Source: Ariolimax columbianus
Lineage: Eukaryota > Mollusca > Gastropoda > Stylommatophora > Arionidae
Assembly (NCBI GenBank): GCA_036924085.1
Contig: JAVGWX010000014.1
Location: 34,415,936-34,479,935, forward strand
DNA: 64,000 bases
Direction of reading: 5' to 3'
Shown here: one piece after another, positions 55,866 through 64,000 of the stretch
Layout: each line of letters begins with the position of its first letter
Numbering within the stretch: the stretch's first letter is position 1
Notes under the pieces: model-generated
Told to the model about the DNA's origin: nothing
What the model saw: only the letters and a program-made list of their open reading frames with translations
The model's database searches: none
Position numbers and translations under genes: made by a program

Positions 55866-58027
55866 CCAGATTATCCCATTATTGAGGGTGATGACGTATA
55901 AGTTGTTGCAACAAATTTTTATGAAGTAGATCTGCTTAATTTGTTTATTTAGAAGTAATAAATACACATGTAAGTGAAACTAACAGATTACGACGATCTT
56001 GCAAGAAACACTTTCAGTATTCTGTGACAACTTTTAAATTTCAAAGTTCCAGATTCCCCCTGAAATTGATAGGTTTACATGTTTGTGCTGTTTTTCATTT
56101 TCACCTTCATCTTCTTGTATCTCAGAAACTAACGCACGCACAACAAAAACACCAACCAGTTCTTTATTAATTTATGTTTCTACACACAAACAAATCATAT
56201 CTATAGACAATCAAATGAAGAAGGTACAGGCTCACAAAGTCAACAACCAGAAAAATGTCAAGCACTGAAAAATAATTCAGCAGCAGGGGAAATAGCGTAA
56301 TTTTGTTATGGAGTGTGGTAAATGTTAAGAGGAATGGAATGACACAGAATCTACATAGGTGCAGCTCAGTTTCCAAGTTGAGCCTCTGCTGGGACCAGAC
56401 TCGGTTCATGGATGATGCTACAAGGCTGATTCTCCTGATGATTTCGTGACCACTACATGCAGCAGAAGGCAGGTGCAGGTAGGTAAAGTCCTTGGTGGGA
56501 TTGACGTGATTGTCATTGCAGGCGGACCAGTCAATTGGTGAGCCTACTCACAAGAGTGTGTAAGGTGTGTTCATGCTCAGCATCGCAATCCAGCGGTGTT
56601 GGGGTCGGCTAGCTCTTCTTCGGAAGGGTGAAAAGTGATCTCACAAGCCAACTTCACCTCCTCAGAGTGCACACTGGGAAACTAGAGCCATGAGGATTTA
56701 TGCTACCGAGGCAATGGCTTGTCTGGGGGGATGGGGTACTCCAGGTCAGATGCAGATGTTGGCCCACCACAGCTTAGAGAGGAGATGGGCACCGCCAAGA
56801 GATTTTAAGCCCAAGATTCACACATGAAGATACAATCAAAATCTACTATGCGTGGGATTGTGGGAGTGTCTTCAAGTGTGCCCCAACGACCTGATGGGTT
56901 ATAGGATGAATTGAACTGAACTCACAAGAGCTGCAGTCTCATACAGTCATTTCTCTAATACTTCAACTCCAACAGCCAAGACTGTATATCATTATGTTTA
57001 AAACTTATAAAACATCACTTCTGGTCATCTCAGTTTGTTAAACTGATATAAATCAGAGCTAATTATATCTTTGTCTACACTAACACAACAAGCCAACCAC
57101 CTGTTTGCCGGCAAAATCAATTGTGTGCATATACTGAATGACCTCTACACCCTAGGGTAGAAGAAGAGTGACTTAGAAGAATAATAATGAGGGAATAATA
57201 CATAAAACATATTAACATTCCTCATCATTATGTAATCAAAAAGATAGGTTTATTTGACTAAATCTTCCCTCTTGATTTTCTACATTAGAAAGGTGATAAA
57301 TGATTTGATGCAACATTAAAACAATTATTATTAATACAGTATTGGGTTGAGGTTAAAAGCCCCTACAGACTTCCCAAACGGGATTACAGTGAGTATGAAA
57401 CCTGACATTTTGGACATGATCCGATAATTTGTATCAGTTATTTATCCTCTTCTCATACACTCACTTGTATTGCTAGACGTACATCATAGTGAGATAATAA
57501 TCTTCTTTCATTGTGTCATTTGCATGGCATCTATTTTTAATCTATGCCTCTTGTTTCTTAAACCCTAATTTCTTGTGACATTGCATGTATAACTATTGTA
57601 TTGCAATAATACATAAAGACATATAAGTCTGTCTCTAGTGGTCTGACAGGGTTTTTTTGTGTATGACAAGGACAAGAATAGCACCACTGCCCCACAGAGA
57701 GCATGTCACAAGAGGCGACTAACTGTGTGACATGGCAATAACACCAGCCATCATTAGGTGGTTTGTTAAGAGCAGAATAGATGACGTCTAACAGGCTGCG
57801 GGTCTACTTTGCTCTAGTGTTTGACTCTATTAGGATGAACATGCACATCTGTTAACCACCCACTGTGATCCTTGTCCCGATGCAGCAAAGTAATAAGCTG
57901 CCTGACAGCTAAGCAGAAAATACTCCTCCCAGTAACATCCAGTTCACGCCAGAGCTGGGACCTGCACAAGGGCATCCGTCCCTGTAGAAGTACAGGTCGA
58001 ATAAGACTTACGCCAAGTCTAGCAGCC
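55866..58027. other. No gene recognised; 3' flank of the LRP-like gene
   Basis: About 2.2 kb with no exon recognised. Near 57700-58020, acaagaggcgactaactgtg and cagcaaagtaataagctgc look like dispersed-repeat text, but no second copy is in the window. Part of this region may be the 3' UTR of the minus-strand gene at 58199-59217. Confidence 0.4.
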
Positions 58028-58033
58028 TTTATT
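58028..58033 (-). promoter_or_regulatory. Candidate poly(A) signal
   Basis: aataaa on the minus strand, about 165 bp downstream of the LRP-like stop codon. The position is plausible, but no downstream GU-rich element was confirmed. Confidence 0.4.
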
Positions 58034-58198
58034 CTACAGCCCTACAAATATCCGCAGTTGACTCCAACAATATGAAACATGATGTAACAATAAGATTTTT
58101 TAAAATAATGAGACAATCTGTACCAAAATATTAAGTGACACAGCAATCAGCTTAGGTGTCCGTAAAACGGGGACAACCATACAACATGAAATGTCAAA

Positions 58199-59217
58199 TC
58201 ATGTATGACCTAGAATGCAGGGAGCATCAGAATCTGTGCCAACAACATCATCATCATTATTTCCATCCAGGATACAGTCAGAGTCAGAGTCTTCATCAAT
58301 GATGCCATGACGCTGCTGCGTTTTATTGTCCACCTCAACCGCAGTTTGGGAGGAATCAACTACAACACTTGTGCTAGCAGTTTCATCATCTTTATTGCTG
58401 CCATCGTCAAAGTGTCTTTCTGGACCTGTGCGGATGTCAGTAGAATTTCTTAAGCATAAACTTGAAGACACAGATGTAAGATCAAGTGGCCTTCTGTTGG
58501 CAGCTGTTGGTATGACCTCCAGCTCAATCACAGACTCTCCATCAACACTAGCATGTGAGTCATCATCACCTGCGTAGCCTGCGTTCTCAACTCCTCCTTG
58601 CCAGTCCTCATTATCACTAGACTCATCCTCCGAGTCGCTACAGTATGATCCTGCTGTCAAGGAAGGGTCATGTTCGCTGTAAGGAGGTGGCTCTGCGCTA
58701 TTTGCTGGAACAGCCGAAGATGACCCCTGCCTTAGCGCACCTTCTCCAAACACTTCTAAAACTATTGGCAGACGCTCGGCTTCTGCCAGCCTGTCAGTCT
58801 CAGGCCTAAACCGTGACGACCGGAGCTGGTCTTGTCGCCTTCGATTATGCCGACATCTTCTGCTGGCTTGTTGATTACTTCTTTGGGGTCTTTCCCTTGG
58901 AGGTGGGGGATTAGCATTTTGGTCATTGCTGGCTCCTGATGCCTCCAAATTTTGCTCAGTTTGGCCAAGAAGTTCTAAGTAAGCCTCGTCATATGGACGG
59001 GAAGTGAGCATGGCTTCATGATATGGAGGGGGTGGAGCTCGATGATAGAACATCTCAGCCAACTGGCGACTCAGAGGAGTCTCATGGTGAGGGCCTCCTC
59101 GTAGCTGGTTAACTCGCATGTGATACACCTTGCAAACACAGCCCACAGCAATGACCAGCAGCAATGCACACAACAAAGAGCCAATGACAGCAGCAACAAT
59201 CACTCGTGGCGATGAAA
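58199..59217 (-). CDS. LRP3/LRP12-like receptor, last coding exon
   Basis: The exon starts after a good acceptor (gccctatcttcctcag) at 59217, in phase 1, and ends at a TGA at 58199-58201. It encodes a membrane helix (VIVAAVIGSLLCALLLVIAV), then GCVCKVYHMR and a long cytoplasmic tail of about 300 residues. The IGSL.C.LLLVIA.GC..K.Y..R pattern matches the transmembrane region of the LRP3/LRP12/LRP10 group, whose ectodomains carry CUB and LDLR class A repeats. The tail has PPPY motifs near residues 58-61 and 172-175, a YLELL sorting-type motif near 75, an Arg-rich patch near 115-132 and Ser/Asp-rich acidic clusters. These suggest WW-domain (Nedd4-type) binding and endocytosis. The end, DSDAPCILG, resembles the vertebrate LRP3 C-terminus. 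Upstream exons were not found up to 64000. Confidence 0.78.
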
Positions 59218-59233
59218 CTGAGGAAGATAGGGC
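59216..59233 (-). other. Splice acceptor of the LRP-like last exon
   Basis: The minus strand reads tttgccctatcttcctcag followed by tttcatcgcc. The pyrimidine-rich tract and the cag fit a strong acceptor. The coding frame upstream of it loses family similarity. Confidence 0.75.
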
Positions 59234-59374
59234 AAAGTCAAGTTGTTAAATCAACATGGTATATTAGGAAAGAAATACATAGCATGTGTGCATGCATATA
59301 AATATTGACGAAAATAGACATATGTGCTAAGAAGGATTCTTCTTCCAATCCTAAATAGTTAACTACTCAAGGTA

Positions 59375-59990
59375 TAGGTGACTGTGGATGGATAGACACC
59401 TATGGATGAATAAACAGATGTGGATGGATAGATGGATTTGTATGGATACAAGGATGTGGATGAATAGATATATGCGGATGGATAGACAACTGTGAATAGA
59501 CAGCTGTGGATGGATAGACGAATGTGAATGGATAGACGGATGTGATGGATAGACAGCTGTGGATGGATAAATGGATGTGAATGGATAGACAGCTGTGGAA
59601 GGATAGACAACCGTGGATGTATGGCTGTGGAATGGATACACGGCTGTGGATGGATAGACATCTGTGGATGGATAGACATCTGCGGATGGACAGATGGATA
59701 AATGGATGTGGATGGATAGACTAATGTGGATGGAAATGGACATGTGGCAGGACAGATGGAGGTGGATGGATAGGTGTCTGTGGATGGACAGACAACTGTG
59801 GATGGATAGATATATGTTGATGGATAGACAGATGTGGATGGATAGATGACTGCCAGTGGATAAATAGCTGTTGGGAGATAGACGGATGTGGAGGGATAGA
59901 TGGTTGATGGAACAACAGCTGTGAGGGGATAAATGGCTATTGGGAGACGAGACACCAAGGAAGGGACAGATAGATGTAGATGGATGGAAG
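59375..59990. repeat. GATGGATA-rich minisatellite in the LRP-like intron
   Basis: Units of the type tgtggatggatagacagctg with 10-24 bp spacing and many variants. The minus strand is open in several frames (STSIYPST-type repeats), which is a composition effect. The array lies upstream of the last exon, so in the presumed intron. Confidence 0.9.
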
Positions 59991-60109
59991 ACTATGGGTG
60001 GAATAGAATGGCTATGGGGTAACACCATTGTAGCTGGTCAATGTTATAATTGGGTTTGTCATGTTCTCAGAGATGTTCTTTATGCTATCAACTAGAAGTA
60101 ACGGATAAA

Positions 60110-60427
60110 GCTAAGGACTCCAGACACTGAAACACTGTTTAAATGATGGTCAGAACTGAGCAAAGTGGAGGAAGTTGGTTGCTTACCTGAAAGTCAGGAA
60201 CCCCCAGAACAAAGGCTAAAAATAGTTTAACTGCAAGAACTTGGCGGAGAGCCTTTGTAGACAAAATGATAGTAACAAACTACAACTGGGACTGTTTGAA
60301 TGATGGCTGGGACTTAACAAAGTGGAGGAAGTTTTCTGAAAGCTAGGGACCCAAGAAGGAAGGCTATACCCCAGAAAAAAGGCTATACCCCAGAAGGAAG
60401 GATACACCACAGAAGGAAGGATATGAT
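60110..60427. repeat. ~157-bp repeat, left block
   Basis: The motif caaagtggaggaagttt recurs at 60161 and 60318 (157 bp), with gacccaagaaggaaggcta and gcctttgtagacaaaatgat. The right end has short cagaaggaagg duplications before the hAT-like element. The same unit recurs at 61688-61947 and 63109-63440. Confidence 0.85.
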
Positions 60428-60923
60428 CAGGGCTTGACAAAAGCGCTCGTCTATGACGAGTAAAAAATGTTTGCTCGGCAGTAAAAAAATATGTTTTAAA
60501 TCGTTAATTATATTTTTAATCGTTACTACATAACGATTCTTGCACCATTATTAATGATATTACGGTTTGAATAGATTGTACATAAGCTAGTTTATGATGG
60601 TGAATCTAAATGGAACTCCACTGCCACAATTTAAACTTGCTAAAGCCATCGATAAATGGTACTACAGTGCTAAAACCAAGAATGTTCAAGGACACAAAAG
60701 CCATGCCTCTGGCAGTAGTGTATTTTCTCTCAAGAAGAAATAGACTAATACTGTGTAAGTAATACAATATATTTTGGTTTGGTACGCATTGTTATGTAGA
60801 TATAATGTGAGTTAGTGCCTAGTTTAAATTTGTTAACATAAATTCCATGACTGTAGTCCGGCCATGCTGACCGGTGACAATTTTGACTGACTGGTAAGCC
60901 GCCTTAAAATTTGTCAAACCCTG
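60428..60923 (+). mobile_element. Non-autonomous hAT-like DNA transposon
   Basis: The left end is cagggcttgacaaa (60428-60441) and the right end is tttgtcaaaccctg (60910-60923): 14-bp terminal inverted repeats with one mismatch, beginning CAGGG as in many hAT elements. The flanking octamers gatatgat and tctatggt match at 5 of 8 positions, compatible with a decayed 8-bp target duplication. At 496 bp it is too short for a transposase but keeps a 50-codon frame (60594-60743). Confidence 0.8.
60594..60743 (+). pseudogene. Short ORF in the hAT-like element, possible transposase remnant
   Basis: Fifty codons beginning MMVNLNGTPLPQFKLAKAI, then DKWYYSAKTKN, ending SLKKK. The 'NL.GP...F....A...W' pattern resembles a C-terminal stretch of ZNF862/KIAA1586-like hAT-derived proteins. 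The match is weak; its place inside a hAT-like element supports it. Confidence 0.4.
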
Positions 60924-61687
60924 TCTATGGTGTTCGTCCATCACATGTGATGAAGATCACTCTCTTTGTTCAGCCATGTGGACAATCTTTTCTCCTGCTG
61001 TTTCTGCTGAAATGGGTGACTTGCGCTGTGATTTGGATTAAAGTGAGAAAGAAACTGCGTCTTTTGTCAACGTCACTCTCTTGTCCTGAGCTACACTGGC
61101 CAGTGGCAAGACAATATCAAGACGACTGGAGATAGCACAGAATGCAGATTTTTTTCTTAGGGTTTACTCCCTAAGCCTTTCCCGCAAACAGGTATCCTGC
61201 AAGACAGTGGAGGGGGCATGACTGCTATCGTTGTGTATCTTGCCTTTCCCATAATTGCAAGAGGTCGTTTGGACATCACTCAGCATGTGAGTGATGTGTT
61301 GGGCATCTCTCACGGGCGATGTGTTCTAGTTCATGATAGGTTCGTGTCTACATTTCCGTCACACTAAAACCAACACTGTCTGCAGCTAAGACGAAGGGCA
61401 CCAATCTCGTGAAGTTCAGCCGTGTGCACTAGACCGTGAAAATACAACACGTTTAACCGTAGTACTAATTCATAAAGCCGATGTCCATGACAGGATAATC
61501 GGAGGGTAGAAAATACAAAAAATGAACAAATTAACTAGTCCAAATGGGAAACAACTACACGTTTCCTTGAACACAAGTGTAAGTCGTTGACTAGTGTAAA
61601 CTCCAAGATAATCCATGGCCTGGTGGCGTCCATAATGAACTAAAAACACAAAAGCAATGTTAAAACCGCAGATGGTACAGAGCCATC
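60924..61687. other. No gene recognised
   Basis: An open frame at 60911-61135 has no recognisable domain. No further repeat copy was found in the window. Confidence 0.4.
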
Positions 61688-61947
61688 TTTGCTGCTCTCC
61701 AAAGGAAGGCTAAAGAGATGTTCAACTGCAAGAACATTTGTAGGTGAAATGGTAATAAAAAAACTAAAATTTGGTTGATAAAGAGAAGTTTATCTACAAG
61801 AACATTACAAAGAACCTTTGTAGGTGAAACGATGGTAACAAACTAAAACTGGAACACTGTTTGGATGATGGCTGGGACTTAACAAAGTGGAGGAAGTTTT
61901 CTGAAAGCTAGAGACCCCACAAGGAAAGCTAAAGAGATGTTGAACTA
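61688..61947. repeat. ~157-bp repeat, middle block interrupted by a LINE
   Basis: ggctaaagagatgttcaact, aggtgaaatggtaataaaaa, acaaagtggaggaagttttc and aagagatgttgaactacaa. The unit breaks at gaactacaa (61950) where the LINE starts and resumes as aaactttataggcgaaat after it (63107). Confidence 0.85.
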
Positions 61948-63108
61948 CAAGTGGATGTTATTTATCTAGACTTTGAAAAGGCTTTTGATAGAGTACCTCA
62001 TCAAAGATTATTACGAAAGTTAAAATCACATGGAATAGGTGGGGAAGTTGCCAAATGGATTGAAAATTGGTTAACGGGAAGAAGGCAGAGGGTGGGCATA
62101 AATAAGGAGTACTCTGAGTGGTGTGAAGTGAAAAGTGGTGTGCCACAGGGCTCGGTTTTGGGACCAATTTTGTTCTTGATATATATAAATGATTTGGACA
62201 TTGATATGAGATCCATGATTGAAAAATTTGCTGATGACACAAAACTATGCAGTAGTGTCTCATCTAAAGCGGAAGTGGATATATTGATGTCGGATTTGGA
62301 TAAAATTCGAGAATGGTCTGTAAGCTGGCAAATGGAGTTTAATGTAGATAAATGTACAGTCATCCACATGGGTAGATCCAATATGGAACATAATTACGGA
62401 ATGGGAGAAAACAATATTAGAAAGATAGATAAGGAAAGGGACCTAGAGGTTACAATAGATCATACAGGAAAGGCGAGTGAGCAAGTTAAGGTAGCAGTGA
62501 AAAAGGCAAATGCAATGTTAGGTATGATAAAAAGAAATATTAAACATAGGAGCAAGGAAGTGATCATCAAACTGTATAAAGCTTTAGTTAGACCTAGATT
62601 GGAGTACTGTGTACAGGTGTGGAGTCCTTATTATAGAGGGGATATAAACATGCTGGAAAAAATACAAAAAAGAGCGACAAAGATGATAGTGGGATTCCAG
62701 AATTACAGTTATGAGGAACGACTCCGAAAAACCGGCCTACAGTGTCTCGAAGAGAGAAGAATTCGTGGTGACTTAATACAGGTTTATAAGATGATCAGAG
62801 GAATGGATAAATTAGACTATAACAAGTTTTTTAAAATACAGCCACCCACAATAACACAAGGGCATAGCTACAAGCTGACTAAAGAGAGGTCCAGATTAGA
62901 TATTAGGAAATATTTTTTTAGTCAGAGAGTGGTGTCTGCTTGGAATGCATTGCCAGGGGAGGTAGTGGAGGCAGGGACAGTTAATGCATTTAAGAATAAA
63001 CTGGATGCGCATAGCTTTTAGAGCAAGGTGATGTAAATGTAACTGGTTGTATACAGACTCTGCAGGGTCTTCTAAACCAGTATAAAGACGTTAAGTTAAG
63101 TTAAGAAA
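61948..63108 (+). mobile_element. 5'-truncated CR1-like LINE with open RT frame
   Basis: A single open frame of 356 codons (61951-63021) without ATG at its start, so truncated at RT motif A: DVIYLDFEKAFDRVPH. Then come KSGVPQGSVLGPILFLIYIN (motif B), KFADDTKL (catalytic FADD), LYKALVRPRLEYCVQVWSPY and a long C-terminal region to the stop at 63019-63021. The 3' UTR ends cagtataaagacgttaagtt with a ttaag tail. In an intact element it would copy the LINE RNA at the target. The unbroken frame marks a young insertion compared with 23705-25100. It cannot be active because the endonuclease and RT fingers are missing. Confidence 0.92.
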
Positions 63109-63440
63109 CTTTATAGGCGAAATGATAATAAAAAAACTAAAATTAGGACATTGTTTGAATTATGAACAAGACTGAGCAAAGCGGACGAAGTTGGTTACTT
63201 CCCTGAAAACTAGAGACCCCAGAAGGAAGGCTACAGAGAAGTTCACCTACATGAACGTTACGAAGAAACTTTGTAGGCAAAATGATAATAGAAAAACTAA
63301 AATTAGGAGATTGTTTGAATAATAATCGAGATTGAGCAAAGTGGAGGAAGTTGGTTTCTTCACTGAAAGAATCCACTAAAAATAATGGTCCCGAACTGCT
63401 GTCAGTGATTGGTAAAGAATCGAAGAATCTACAAGACCAG
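63109..63440. repeat. ~160-bp repeat, right block
   Basis: Motif gagcaaagcggacgaagttgg at 63173 recurs as gagcaaagtggaggaagttgg at 63333, a 160-bp period. It is the continuation of the repeat that the LINE interrupted. Confidence 0.85.
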
Positions 63441-63449
63441 ACAAGACGT

Positions 63450-63640
63450 TACGAAAAATTGTTTTAGTCAGAGAGTGGTGAATGTTTGAAATACGTTGCC
63501 ACAGGATGTGGTGGAGGCAGGGACAATTAATGCATTTAAGAATAAATTGGATGCACATAGCTTTTAGAGTAAGGTAATGTAAATGAAACTGGTTGTATAC
63601 AGACTCTGTAGAGTCTTCTAAACCAGCATAAAGACGCTAA
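63450..63640 (+). mobile_element. CR1-like LINE 3' end, strongly truncated
   Basis: SQRVV at the start, then LPQDVVEAGTINAFKNKLDA, HSF and a stop, followed by the 3' UTR (ggttgtatacagactctgta, gtcttctaaaccagcataaa). It aligns with the last 190 bp of the copy at 61948-63108. Its left flank (gacgttacgaa) resembles the 160-bp repeat, so it too probably landed in that array. Confidence 0.88.
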
Positions 63641-63845
63641 GTTAAGTAATGATGGGTTAAGTAGTCCATCATGTCATGAAGTTAAAATGTTGTATAGAGA
63701 GAGACTCATGACACGGACCTAGTGAGTCTAGATTGGTACGCAGGGTGAAAACAAGTAGGACAATGTAACCTTCCAAGCATGTTGTGAAGGTGACTAAAGA
63801 AGATTGTGAATGGGGCCAGCAATGTCATATAAAAAAAAATATTTT

Positions 63846-64000
63846 AACTTAACTAGAGAAGAGCAGGTCATCATCATCAGACTGAGAACTGGGCATAACA
63901 GACTCAATGGTCATCTTTACAACAAAATGAGGATTGGGACAGATGACATGTGTCCATGTGGGGAGCATACCATGACCATGGAACACATCCTACTAAGCTG
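63846..64000 (+). pseudogene. I/Jockey-type LINE C-terminal region, cut by window edge
   Basis: One frame reads LTREEQVIIIRLRTGHNRLN, GHLYNKMRIG, then MCPCGEHTMTMEHILLSC. This is the post-RNase H Cys/His region, homologous to but distinct from the copies at 12211-12492 and 14400-14695. It is unbroken to the window edge. Confidence 0.82.

Noticed and set aside
58326..58577. Plus-strand frame opposite the LRP-like exon
   Set aside because: It is an antisense shadow of the well-supported minus-strand exon.
59359..60028. STSIYPST-type repeat protein on the minus strand
   Set aside because: Three overlapping frames are open through the GATGGATA array, which points to composition and not coding.

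Overview
This is a eukaryotic, intergenic and intronic window, most likely from a mollusc and probably a gastropod. The evidence is one intron-bounded exon each of two animal membrane-protein families, dense tRNA-derived SINEs, several non-LTR retrotransposon families, a mariner relic, a hAT-like element and very heavy tandem repetition. The phylum is an inference from the overall repeat style and could not be tested here. No rRNA, intact tRNA, bacterial gene or CRISPR array was found.

Layout. 1-5560: minisatellites (42, 56, 33 and 54 bp), SINEs and 5'-truncated LINE pieces. 5634-6556 (minus): one exon of a sodium/bile-acid cotransporter-like (SLC10) protein with a clear splice donor. 6690-12580: LINE debris and a nearly full-length but dead I/Jockey-type LINE (endonuclease, RT, RNase H, Cys/His tail, GAA tail). 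12590-23720: SINEs, dispersed repeats R1 and R2, a mariner relic carrying two minisatellites, and microsatellites. 23705-28130: CR1-like LINE copies, a 48-bp array and an R1 copy split by two LINE insertions. 28420-32640: a 69-bp array with a 451-codon open frame, then a 42/48-bp array. 33235-45900: a satellite of about 12.7 kb, mostly a 71-bp monomer built from 17-bp subunits. 46195-55865: more SINEs, R1/R2 copies and minisatellites. 58199-59217 (minus): the last coding exon of an LRP3/LRP12-type receptor. The presumed intron upstream of it (59218-64000) holds a GATGGATA array, a hAT-like element, a ~157-160 bp repeat interrupted by a CR1-like LINE, and further LINE fragments.

The two host exons are unrelated and belong to separate genes. 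The other exons of both lie outside the window or were not recognisable. The main theme is that tandem arrays here often lie inside, or as the 3' tail of, transposable elements (R1, R2, mariner, SINE S3, the I/Jockey-type LINE). Names R1, R2 and S1-S6 are local labels for families defined by comparing copies within the window.
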